DNA of 64,000 nt, taken from assembly GCA_963693285.1 (NCBI GenBank), contig OY848919.1:1263594-1327593 (forward strand). Reading direction: 5' to 3'. Positions 17,692 through 29,371 of the stretch are shown here, piece after piece. This DNA is from Xestospongia muta (taxonomy: Eukaryota > Porifera > Demospongiae > Haplosclerida > Petrosiidae). Made by a program: the position numbers and the translations under genes. Under the pieces are notes generated by a model. It saw only the letters and a program-made list of their open reading frames with translations. It did no database searches and was not told where the DNA came from. Within the stretch, counting starts at the first letter, position 1; each line of letters starts with the position of its first letter.

Positions 17692-18490
17692 ATATTGCTC
17701 GGAAGAGTTCTTAAGAGATCCATGTACTGATGCAGCCCTAATCCTGTTAAGTGAAAAAGTTAAGAAAACGTATTAAGTCATGTACATGTGATAGGTACTT
17801 GATAACAGTGTTTGTCATGTGATAGTCACCTGTGTTATCATTAAAAATCATCTGTTATACATGTAATTGATTATGTGATTAATGGTTTATCATGTGATAA
17901 TGTAGGGATTTTTATATAATCATTGATCTGTTGTGGACTTATTATGTGATGTTACTGTTTCACCCAATAATTTAAGTGACATCTAACAACAGCTGCTATT
18001 AATGAAATTATGATAACAAAACAAAGCAAAGTTGTGACAAGTGTACAATCCCTCATTTAAGTATATTATAATGTATAAATGTATATTACTAGTATTAAAT
18101 AAACTCCAATATATTATTATATTGTGTATATAACAATACATATTACTTTATTAGATATAACATCATATATTGTTATCAATGAAGGAATGTACAGTTACTA
18201 TAGTGGTCATAATAGTGGTTGACTTCTTGTTATAATTTAACTTGTAGTAACTATGACAACCATTGTATAGCTATGTTTAACAGAGATAATGTATTAAAAG
18301 CGATTGTCTTATACCTTAACATATAGCTAACTTATAAAATAGTGTTAACTCTTTACTTAGCTTGAGTACATGTATGTAGTAAAGATAATAATGTATGATA
18401 TCTGTGATGTCATATGACTTAATTTTTGTAGCAATGATTGGTCTACTAATAGTTTCATTATTGGGAGCTGCGTTTAATATCAGACAATGA
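17692..18490 (+). pseudogene. Truncated duplicate of the 3' end of the CWH43-like gene
   Basis: From about 17692 the sequence repeats 12774 onward (TTGCTCGGAAGAGTTCTTAA versus TTGCTTGGAAGAGTTCGTAA). About 200 bp of the coding exon are deleted after CCTAATCCTGTTAA. The sequence then follows the original intron and the terminal exon, whose copy at 18432-18490 is identical to 13701-13759 over its coding part. Upstream exons are missing, so this is a non-functional fragment. Confidence 0.88.
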
Positions 18491-19125
18491 CTTATTGAAG
18501 TTGGATTATTTAATGGACTGTTAATCATTTCTATACGATCACGTGATTGTCACATGACTTTTATTGCATACATGTTATGTATATTTCTGTGTATCTGATA
18601 CATTTAATTGTTGAAGTTGCTTGAATATTTTATTTGAACACGTTTTGACATAACAAAATTGAATGGCATGAGTTAATAAAATTGTCTTAGAAATGTAACC
18701 TTCTCTATTATTTAATCATATTTGATAATTGTATCTTGATCCTCCTCTTTGCTGATCCACATCAATTAAGAGAAGGATCTAGTTCAATAGACTATAGTTC
18801 ATAGTTAATAGTTTATGATGACTGGATCACTACTGGTTATCTATATGGAATCAAGGACTTATAAGTGTTGTTGTACTTGATATACAACACTTTGACCATT
18901 TGGCTCAACCATATTATATGACATGTTTTGTTATGTGGTATATTGGAATTTTTCTAGTAGTTAATTTAGTTTGGAATTTACTCATTGTTATGATAGAAGT
19001 CATATGACTGTTTACCAAGCAGAAAGAAGGACACGTATCTCTGTACGGTAAGTAAATGGCTTTAATTACTGAGATTCATATTTATAAATACACTTTTTAA
19101 AAACATTCACTAATTTTAGACTAAA
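18491..19125. other. Intergenic, upstream region of copy B
   Basis: Homologous in part to 13760-14448. No gene is seen. Confidence 0.5.
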
Positions 19126-22100
19126 ATGGCTACTGGAGATAGTTCATTTGATGAGATATTAAATGGCAAACCAACTTTAGCTGAGTTATGTAAACATGTT
19201 CCTATCAGTACTAACTGGTATATAATGGGAACACAACTTGAACTTGATGTCAGAAAGTTAAATGAAATTGAAGACCTACCCAAACCTGTTCCTTACAAAG
19301 TATCAAAGATGTATGAACTGTGGCTGGATACTAAACCACAGGCTACAAGAAGACAAGTTCTGGAAATGTTAAGGATGGAATTGATTGGTCAAATGAGTCT
19401 AGCTCAGCAATATGAGACCAAGTTAAAAGACAACATTCCTGTTATTGGTAAGTAACTAAATGAGAGTGTATACAAAGTTAACTTACTGTAATATAAAGCA
19501 TCCAGAAAAACTCCCAATGAAGCAAGTGGTACCTTATATTCTGTAACAACGAGTAAGTCAAAGACATTGGATACAGAACAGTTGACTACTCATAAAGAAG
19601 GTTAGTTATAATACTGTTAGTAGTACATACCATATATCATTATGTTCTATAGCTACTGATAAAGTATTAGTAGAGAAACAAAGAGAAATTAAGAAGGTGA
19701 CAAGAGAAAAGGAAGGTGAGTATACTGTTAGTAGTACATACCATATATGGTTATGTTCCATGCATAGCTATTGATAAAGTATTAGTAGAGAAACGAAAAG
19801 AAATTGAGAAGATGGCAAGAGAGAAAAAAAGTAAGTTATAGTATTGTTAGTAGTACTGTCACAGTAAAATTAGTCTGGTAAAAAATGGTCCAGTAGGCCC
19901 TAAAAAGATCTGGTCACATAAAATTTTTGATCAAGGGATAAAAAAACTAGTTTATAACAGTCAGCGTAGACAACATGTTTTGACATGTTTAATACCTATG
20001 AAGATACTGATGGAGAATGAGCTAGTCGAGCAAGTATACACATATATCACTACAGGGAGATATCAAGATTACAATCTGTGACTATAGAAATCAGAAAGTG
20101 TGTTATTAGAAAAAAATCAAAAAGGTTCTTAGTTAAGAATGGAGAGTTATACTATATATGGAAAAAGAATTAAGATTGATATGACATTTGTAAGTTTATT
20201 CATTTATCAACCTGTATATATATATAATGACTACTTTCTAAGATTTATTTACTCGAAAGAACAACAGAAGTTTTAATAATTATAAGCTGTCACGTTCAGA
20301 GTGTTTGGGAAACAGCAACATCAGATGTCCACCAGCAATACTACAAGTTTTTAACTCATGTTAAATATTGTTTTACCACCTTGTGCAAAGTCACAAATTG
20401 CTGTAATAATTTGTGAAAGAGCCGAATACTAATTGTTCTAGAGTTTGTGCCAGTGAAGGAACAACCTGGCTACTGTGATTATGGTATATTTGCTGTAACT
20501 TTTGCCATATCTCTGTGTGCTGGACATAATCCAGCTGAAAGCACATACGTACAGCACTTGCTATAGCCCCACCTACATTAATGTTTGGAGGCTTTGCAGA
20601 ATTCCCATGTCTACAATGAAAATGAAAAATAGGACAATAATGTGACCAAGTTTTGGTACTTATATATATTGTAAATGTAAATAACTGGAGAGTGGGGAGA
20701 TGATGCAGTGTGATCATTGTCAAGATTGGTTTTATGATGATTGTGTAACTGTACCCAGTATTATTTGGAAAAAAGATAATATTACTTGACTCTGTAAAGC
20801 ATGTATTAACTGATCATAGTATTATATTTTGTAAAAAATAAAGAATAAACAGGTAATTATTATCATTTGTTATTACAGTTGTAGCAAGTCAGTCTTTATA
20901 AATGTGTATATTGTCAGGCTGGTATGTGTACCATATTTTTTTCAAGACAGGACCAAAATTTCAGTCTGAGGCTGAAATTGTTGGATCCTCTGCTGGAGCA
21001 TTTTAGGATAGGACAAATTTTACATGACAAACTGGTCATAGGAACATTTTTTCGTGAAATAATGGTCCCAGAGACCAAAAGGTTCTATCCTAGAACTAAC
21101 AATTTTGGTCCTTATGGCCATTTTTAAGGGAGACTATTTTTCAGTTACAGTACATACCATATATGATTATGTTCTATAGCTACTGATAAAGTATTAGTGG
21201 ACAAACGAAAAGAGATTGAGAAGGTGACAAGAGAGAAAGAAGGTAAGCTATTAGTAGTGCATACCATATATCATTATGTTCTATAGCTACTGATAAAGTA
21301 TTAGTAGAGAAACAAAAAGAGATCGAGAAGATGACAAGAGAAAAAGAATGTGAGCTACAGTACTGTTAGTAGTACATACCATATATGATTATGTTCTATA
21401 GCTACTGATAAAATATTAGTAGAGAAACAAAAAGAGATTGAGAAGATAACAAGAGAGAAAGAAAGTGAGCTATAGTACTGATAGTAGTACATACCATATA
21501 TGGTTATGTTATAGCTACTGATGAAGTATTAGTAGAGAAACGAAAAGAGAATGAGATGCTCCAAGAAAAGATGACATCACTAACTTTACAGTTATTGGAG
21601 AGAGATGAAAAGATTAGTCAGTTGATGGAGAACATGAAAGGTAAACAATTACTAGATATTCTATTATATCAGATAATGTGTTTAGCTCTACAGTCTCAGG
21701 TGGTACAATTACGTGATCAGATTAAAAGTGAACATCCTCAGTTAAGTCAAAAGTTTAAGAAGGTACTAGCTAGCCAACAAGAGCTACCATCAGATGACAA
21801 ACAAACTCAAGAACCAGATGACAGAGTGGATGATGATTCTAAGTTAACTTCATCAGATCATAAAACAGCAGACATCACTATTCCAAGTAAGATATAGAAA
21901 TTTAAAAGTTATATACAAGAGAGCAATTTGATTGAGCAATCGTAAGTATTACTGTACACAATAAGTCTAAATGAGCTCTATACAAGCACACTCTAAATTA
22001 TTGCATGAAGTTTGCTTTTGAAGGGATGGTACTATTTATGGACTTGTTTTAATTGGCAATATAATACTTCAACTTGAAACTTAAGTCATCTTATATAGAT

Positions 22101-24251
22101 CAGCTTCTATAATCTTATTTTCAAACTAACATTTACTTCAGTATCTTAGTCTATAACATGTAAATTGTAAGTTAATCTTGTGTTCATAACTGGAAATTTG
22201 GAAACTGAATTTACTGCACGCGCAGTGAACAAAGAAGGACAAGGAGTAAAGTTTATAGTGACAATTATTATTAACTATGGACCATGCACTATATACATAG
22301 TACTACATTGATGATATATACAAGGAAACATTATAATTACCTTGTTAAGGATAGCATTGACTTGAAAAGGATATTACCATAGATTGAGAAACTTTCATTT
22401 TACAAAGTTTCATATAAAAACTTAATATGTTGTGTTGAAAAAAATTAGAACACAATTTCCTACAATAAATATTTCAATGTGTACAACAATCTTAGTGTTT
22501 ATTTTTCATACATCACCCAATGTTTGAACTTTTTCTCACAATGAAATTTTCTAAATCTATGGTATAGAGCCTTCCATGTCTTTGTATATTAGATTTAACA
22601 CATCATCACGTCATAATTATATGTAATGATATTGTACATGTATGTTCTGTATAGTGGAATATTGGGGAGAATAAAATTTGGCAAATTGATTATACTTTTT
22701 GACAATTTATGAAATTAGGTTTAATAATAATTGCGAATATGGTATTAAAATTGGATTAATTTCTAAAAATAACTGAAATTACTAAATTAAACTTTCACCA
22801 ATATTATTACCTGTATAGTATGTACATGTACTCTCATGTATGATAAATTAGTATAAAATCTAAAGATCATAATATAATATAACGTAATAATATTATAATA
22901 TATAATATAATATAATATAATATAATATAATATAATATAACATAACATAATATAATATAAGAAACAAAAAACGAGAAGCTTTAAGAATAATAAACTTGAA
23001 CTTACAAAGTAATCTTGTGTGAAAATAATAATACATCATTTGAAATTATGTCACTGTTTATTACACAGCTTGTAATATTTAATGATGTTAGAATAGTATT
23101 TAAAATTAAATAACTGTTTCAAATGGTACATATATTATAGACAGTATACTGCATCACAACATTACATTTAATATGTTTTGATTACATCATAGTATATAAC
23201 TATATAATTACATCCTGATAATAATGCTGACTTCATTACTGAAGTTAGATAGAGTTAACAAGGTGTATTATTAATTTGCAAAAGAGAATGTCAAAAGATA
23301 AGACACGAATTAAAAAAATCTCTATTACCAGATATTCATGCTTGAGTGTTGCTAGTTAATTATGAATCATCTTGACTAGTGATATGACTGAGTCATCCTC
23401 ACTGACGTCTATCAGACAGTTCAGTACCTTGTGTGTCCGTCTCGATTGATAGTTACGTCCTCATCCTGGCAGATATCTAATTCAGTAAATTATTAGTATA
23501 ACACTCAGTAAATTTAAGTCCGTTTTGTAGAATCCGTTCATCTCCGTACATCATTGCTATAGTAACCTAACACTAGTAATGGCGTCGTCTTCTTCGTTAG
23601 GCCTTGACAATCGTAGTTGAGCATGTTAGAGTGTGTGTATAGCTATTGTTGTGTGTGTAAAATATTATACAGTAACTATGTTTTATTATAGGAGACACTG
23701 GAAGTGTTAAGTGGGAGAGTAATAGAGTTACACTTAGTTCATCTACTGTGGCGGAATGTAAAGAAGTGATACGTCAATTAAAGAGACTACAACACACAAC
23801 ATGGGGTATTGAACTCAACTCATTATCTCCTCAAAGTTTACTTACAATATTAACTGATATTAATGAATGTAAAGTGAGGGTACTTTATATAGAGAACACT
23901 CATTTTGATAGTAACTGTGTCAGTCAACTATCTCAAGTACTAACTTATAACCAAACAATGGAGATACTATCTCTTTACTCCTCACCTCTCGTACCAGATA
24001 CTTACCACTTATTAACAACTGCTGTAGTTGGTAATAAAATAATCAAGAGATTAGTCTTGTTGTATGACAATAACATTACTGATAAAGACATACCACATTT
24101 TGCTAATCTCATTATTAACAATAAAACATTACAAGAACTACATCTCGCTGGCTGTCCTAAAATTACTAAATTTGGTAAACAACAATTACAAAATGTTTGT
24201 GTTAACAATAATAGTTTGAGTGTGTACTGTAATGGGGAAATACTCCGTTAA
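19126..24251 (+). CDS. Death domain - expanded coiled coil - LRR protein, copy B
   Basis: Nine exons: 19126-19447, 19499-19600, 19653-19715, 19768-19830, 21180-21242, 21287-21349, 21402-21464, 21515-21886 and 23692-24251, giving 556 aa. The Death domain (1-107) is nearly identical to copy A over its first ~85 residues. Five successive 63-nt exons each code one 21-residue unit (TDKVLVEKRKEIEKVTREKE and variants). A sixth unit begins exon 21515-21886. Every intron is phase 1, so units add without frame change. Copy A has a single such unit. The exon 21515-21886 continues as coiled coil (MTSLTLQLLERDEKISQLME) into a Gln/Asp-rich linker. The last 186 aa are NLR-style LRRs homologous to copy A. 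An inserted element fills intron 4. The role is probably the same Death-fold scaffold or sensor as copy A, with a longer stalk. Confidence 0.8.
19653..21577 (+). repeat. Tandem array of 63-nt coiled-coil micro-exons with their short introns
   Basis: Units of about 107-115 bp each hold an exon beginning CTACTGATAAAGTATTAGTA and a 44-52 bp intron with the shared text TTAGTAGTACATACCATATA. Copies start at 19653, 19768, 21180, 21287, 21402 and 21515. The array is split by the inserted element at 19857-21148. Confidence 0.9.
19857..21148. mobile_element. Inserted ~1.3-kb element with imperfect terminal inverted repeats
   Basis: The left end TGTCACAGTAAAATTAGTCT pairs with the reverse complement of the right end (GTAACTGAAAAATAGTCTCC). 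The complementarity continues inward (AAAAATGGTCCAGTAGG versus AAAAATGGCCATAAGG). The element interrupts the host text TAGTAGTAC / AGTACATACC, leaving a short direct repeat (AGTAC or GTAC) on both sides. Empty versions of the site are present in the sibling introns. Inside, 20698-20805 (+) encodes a decayed PHD-like fragment (QCDHCQDWFYDDC then a stop). No intact transposase is seen, so it is probably non-autonomous. Confidence 0.7.
22869..22960. repeat. (TATAA)n low-complexity repeat
   Basis: Pentanucleotide TATAA/TAACA array in the 1.8-kb intron before the LRR exon of copy B. Confidence 0.85.
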
Positions 24252-25119
24252 TTATTAGTTATTTTTGTACTATTGCTGATATCTTTTTACTAAAAATAAA
24301 TTATTTCAAATTCAAATAAGTCAATTATTAGTTAAATACTTTAGTTTCCAGTTCTTTGTCTTCTAACAAAGTTAACAATTTTTATAATTCACTTCTTCTC
24401 TAGAAAAACTCAACTTCTCTACTTGACAATTGACCACGCCTACATTAATTAATAATAAAAGCTTCAATATTGTTATTTCTAATATTTACAAATACAATTA
24501 TAACAAACAAACTAGACTAAATTCTACATTAATAGGCCTCTAGTTAGTAGCTATATAAAATTAAATATTATCGCTACGTCTAACACCACTAATTACTACT
24601 GCTAATAAAAAATCCATTAATTAAAGCCAATTAATTTGTCAAATCACCTAAAAACTTATTTCCTACACACACAGTTCACTTAACAAATTAATATTATATT
24701 TAATAACACGTTCTATTTAATAATACACTCACTTTTAACAATTCCATGAAAGTACTGATCCATACAACATCAGAAGATTTCTTGATAACATTACAACTAT
24801 TAACTTACTACTAAACAAGCTTAGTTTCTATTAACAGTAGTAGACTGTATCTAGTAGTTAGCAGTTTTGCTAGTTAGTTATCTTCTATCATTAGTAGTTT
24901 CTAGTAAAGAAGGCTTAAAGCAGTAAAGGCTTAAGCAGCAAACTTTTTCTCACCGACAGCTGCTGGATTCTACAGCTGCTACTTCATTGGGTGTGGTGTG
25001 TAACTATGGCAAAATGCAAACCCGCGAGTAAACATGGCGGTATATAGGAGTGTTGTTGTCTTGTCTTTTATTATTAAAACAAACTGAAGGAGGAGGAGAG
25101 TAGCTCATCTGCTGTGCAA
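24252..25119. other. Intergenic, AT-rich, no gene seen
   Basis: The left ~130 bp match the 3' flank of copy A. The rest is AT-rich. A GC-richer patch near 24950-25130 immediately precedes the kinesin pseudogene and may be its dead promoter. Confidence 0.45.
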
Positions 25120-27060
25120 TGTCGACTAATGAACAAGACAGAGATCAAGAACAATAACACAGTCATTGTACATGTTGATCAAACAAAAGGAAAAATTATA
25201 TATATATAATCCATCTATCCATTGTCTATATTTATAATCTTATATTTCAAAATAGTCAACTTACCTTGCATAAAAAGGTATGAGAGAATCTACAAAGACT
25301 TTCACTTTTGATATGGTATTGGAGCTGATACTACTCAGGCTGAAGTTTACAATGAGACAGCACAACCTATTGTTGTTGATGCTGTATTATATAGATTGAT
25401 ATAATGGTATAATGGATGAATGGATGGATTGATAGATGGACATATAGATGAATGAATGTATAAATGGACAGTTTGACACACACATTAATAGATCAATGGA
25501 TGGACATAATAATATAATATTAGTGAGTAGATGAATATAGATATAAATGGATGTATAAACTGATGGACAGATGGATACATGATCACCAGATAATTCTCTC
25601 TCATTGTAAGTACTATTTTATCCTATGGTCAAACAGGTACTAGTAAGACATATACAATGACTGGAGAGAATGTACCAAACTCGAGCTCATTTGGTCATAT
25701 CTTTAGTTACATTGCTAGAAATAAAGGACAAGTACAGTATATAGAATATTAAGATATTCATCTATTCATCCATCAATTCACTCATCTCTCCATCAATAAA
25801 ACATTCATTGATCCATTTATTCCTTCATCAATTTTCTATTCATCCATTAATTAAACAATAATAAACAATTTCCAGACAATTATAAGTTTATCATTTACAA
25901 TCAAGTCTATTATGTCACGAACTCTTATGTCACATGAATTAGTTTATTGTATTCTGTACTAATTAAATAATTATTGATTTAAATCAATGGTTTGTTAATA
26001 ATAGACTTAAAGTCTGGACCATATCAACAAGAATGTTTTCAAGGTTGAAAAATTTGCTAAAATGCTAAAATCTTCATCCCAAGTTTTTAGTTTCATTGTA
26101 AGTATCTTTACTTGGACAATTAAAGACAATGCAATTCTAAAAAAACAAATTATTTAAGTTCTAAAAATAGTACAATTGATACTATTTATAGAAAGTGTCA
26201 TTATGTAACAAGATACAACTAGTGTAAAGAGTTCATTTAATAATTTGTTAAGAGTATTTTAAAACTACTGATATGAAAAGTGTTCCTCAGATCACATACT
26301 ATATTTACTATCACTGTGGAGCAGTGTGTTATAGGACCTGATATGAAGGGACACATTAAAATGAGAAAACTCCATTTAGTAGATTTAGTTGTAAGTAGTC
26401 TGTAAAGATTATGATATGAGATATATTCAGTGATAGTACATTTATACAAATTATTATATGTATATATTTACTTTTAAAGGTTTTAAGTATATATCAAAGA
26501 CTGGAGCTACTGGTGTTATAAAAGATGAAGCTACTAATATTAATAGTTCACTGATATTTCTTGATATTGTCATTATAATACTTGTTGATGGTAAATATAC
26601 TCATATACCTTATTATTGGAACAGTGAACTGACACAGCTCTTTCAGGACCCCTTAAGAGGAAACTCAAAGACAGTTATGATAAGGGAAAGGCTCATTCTC
26701 AGGTACATTTCAATGTTGGGAGAATGGGAATGAGACCAACTTTGTTACTGTTGTATATTATAATACATATTGACTGTCAACTGTTTATCTGTCCGTTTAA
26801 TGTCTATTAATTCATGAATATCCATCCATCAAATCATCTATACATCCATACATTCAACTACTCATCCATTTATCTATTTATCTATCCATCTAGATAGCTA
26901 ACATTGATCCAGCAGATTACAACAGTGATGTAACACTCAATACATTATAACAGAACTTTTATAAAAATATAAAATAAAGTTACAAGAATCTACAGTTGGT
27001 ATTACTCAAGAACTCAAAGATACCTTGAGTCTATTACAATCAACTAAAGATGATGTCATC
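25120..27060 (+). pseudogene. Decayed kinesin-2 (KIF3-like) motor domain, intron-bearing
   Basis: Scattered, collinear kinesin motor blocks appear in order. TKTFTFDMV (about 25288) is followed after a one-base shift by GADTTQAEVYNETAQPIVVD. The ATP-binding site SYGQTGTSKTYTMTGEN is at 25621-25671. Later come HIKMRKLHLVDLV (about 26350), SKTGATG…[25 protein letters not shown] (26490-26690) and ANIDPADYNSDVTLNTL (about 26896). The expected P-loop GQTGTGKT reads GQTGTSKT, the switch II LVDLAGSE block is broken, and frameshifts separate segments. Intron-like gaps between blocks argue for a duplicated gene rather than a retrocopy. Only a remnant could be expressed. Confidence 0.85.
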
Positions 27061-27327
27061 ATTACAACATGTATATATAAATACCAGTACATGTATATAA
27101 CATCAGGTCACATGTCCATTCATTCAGTCTGGTATTGGCATGTAAAGAAAATGTTGTCACCTACTTTGTTGTCTTAACCAGATAGATTACTAACATAATA
27201 ATGTTTATTTGTTTTAATAATATTGATTGTTTAATATTTTTGTTTGTTTGATCACATGATAGTCATATGATAGTCACTGTATACACTTTATATATGTTAT
27301 AGCAATTTCTAATCAATTGTCTATTAA

Positions 27328-28651
27328 TTAGGTCATCAATATCCTTAATAATTTGGTCCATAATGTTTCCATAGCAACCCCAGTAGACATACTTCTTTTC
27401 TTGACCACTGTCATACAAGTTTGGTGTGTTATCAAAGAGGCGTGGCTTAAAGTTAACCAACAGTTGAAGAGAGCATCATAATTACTTGTACCTATACTGT
27501 GAGGAGTAATGGAGTAGACATCAGTAAGTGAGATGAGCAGTGATATATAAAACTCAAGAAAAGGAGATGAGAGACTAGAGATGTACGCTAATAATTGTGG
27601 AGAGATGGTAAGCAAGTTCTGATGTCTACTACGTGGACTGTCATTATCAATATCTCTCTCAATATAATCTTGAAACCATCTTAATATCATCTTTTGTATA
27701 TCAGTCTCTGAGGTTGTGTCTGAGGACGGGCTTTCTTCTACTTCCGGTATCCATAATGGTAACAAACAAGTTAGGACTACTTCCTGAATGAAAGAACTAG
27801 ATATTATAATATTTATATACCAGTCTATTAAATTACCATTCCCTCCTTATCTTGAGTAAGAGAGGAGAGGTGCTCTTTAATAAGAGATCTAATAAACACA
27901 TGGGAATTGATACATGTATAATATTATATTAATAGTGTTGTACTGAACTGGTTTGACTTGTTTGGAGAACTGGTATGACGTGTTAGAACCAGTTTGAATT
28001 CTTCCATTATAGCAATAGCATTTACAATAATATCTCCTAAATGGAATAAGAATTAGAAATTTAGACAAATAGATTGAATGGATGAATGGTTGAATAAATG
28101 GATGAATGGATAGATAAATGACTCATGTCAATGGATAACTCAATACACAGAGGTGAATGGATGGATGGATGGATAGTTGACCTGTTATTACTGGTAACAG
28201 TGTAGGAGAGGACAACAATGTAGATGTCATTGTCATTAAACTATGAAGGATTTCATCATTCTCTGATAATGACTTCAAATACTACAAATATAGTTAAAGA
28301 GTCAAGAAATCACTTTATTATTCTCATATCACTATTGACAATATTGTACAATGTACACTTACGTACATGTACATCTAAAATCCCATTGTCGTGTTTTATA
28401 AGATAGTCTCGTAGTTCAGAACCAAGTGATGGGTTTTCTATTAAAGACTAAGAATACAATGATAACAATACAATGAGCTATGCCAGTAGCCACACCTTAC
28501 CTTAATTAAATATTCACGACTATGTCCAAGAAACTCAATACCTATTTCTTCATGTCCAAAGTTAACAGTGATATCCTGACATTGTATTTGTAATCTCTCA
28601 GTAAATTCTTGTACTAAATGTGACTTGGCCATCTTTAGTTTTCTGTATACC

Positions 28652-28715
<64 letters not shown>

Positions 28716-29241
28716 TATAATATATAATATATAATACTTGTAATAATAGCTATGACAAGGTAGTGGTAATTATCAACAATATATTACAGTAAACTGATGA
28801 TCCCTTTATATGTATCCTGCTCATAGCAAATGTAACTGAACTATCATGATACACTTTGGGTAGTCTGGTGCTGCCATCCATTTGCTTAGAGAGGAAGGTG
28901 CAGCAATACCAGACTACATTTAGGGGTCTGTTCAGTCATGTTTAGTCAGTTTACAAAAAAGAAGGTATAGTTGTATGTAAAAGCACATAGCTATCACTAT
29001 ATCAGAGCACCTCTGTTCTAAATATATATATAGTTTGTTATTATTGTCAAATAAGTTAGTCAACTAGTTCACAGTTAAAGTGTATAGGAATATTATATAA
29101 ATTGTAGCATACATTTTGGAAATGTTCGCTCCACTTAAGTGCTCTCTCTAAATCTGTTGTCCTCCATTGGGCAACTTCACTTGTTCTACAACTTTGAAGA
29201 ATCTTAATATATCCTTCAACATTCTGCAGAAGTACATCCAT
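27328..29241 (-). CDS. FANCF: Fanconi anemia group F protein-like (FANCF)
   Basis: Seven exons: 29241-29113, 28650-28501, 28447-28367, 28281-28182, 28036-27958, 27888-27837 and 27783-27328 (stop TAA), 348 aa versus 374 in human. The first 40 residues (VLLQNVEGYIKILQSC…WRTTDLERALKWSEHFQNV) match the human FANCF start in spacing and key residues (LLQ…W…RALQWARY). SLIENPSLGSELRDYLIKH corresponds to the SLRLLENRALGDAARYHLV block. LSSLTQDKEGMEVVLTCLL corresponds to LSSLWERLPQNNFLKVIAVALL. The C-terminal helical part (SPFLEFYISLLISLTD) follows. FANCF is an adaptor in the FA core complex that ubiquitinates FANCD2/FANCI for interstrand crosslink repair. The donor of the fifth exon (GTCAAA) is weak, so that boundary is the least certain. 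Confidence 0.8.
28651..28714. repeat. (TAA)n microsatellite in a FANCF intron
   Basis: Pure trinucleotide run next to the FANCF second-exon acceptor (minus strand). Confidence 0.92.
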
Positions 29242-29371
29242 CACAAAATACGGAGTCTTGATATCGTATTTACCATATAAGGCGAGGCATTGTCTCTGTC
29301 ACGTGATTTAATAATAGCGGGTATTTTTCTGTCTTCACTCTTCGGTGAACCCACATACTACATTCTTACAC
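29242..29371. promoter_or_regulatory. Bidirectional promoter, FANCF / ATRX
   Basis: 130 bp separate the divergent start codons. It contains a palindromic TCACGTGA (29299-29306), an E-box of the CACGTG class. Confidence 0.6.

Noticed and set aside
20391..20805. Minus-strand 110-aa frame (20391-20723) and a plus-strand PHD-finger-like fragment
   Set aside because: Both lie inside the inserted element. The PHD-like text has a stop and too few zinc ligands, so it is kept only as a note on the element.
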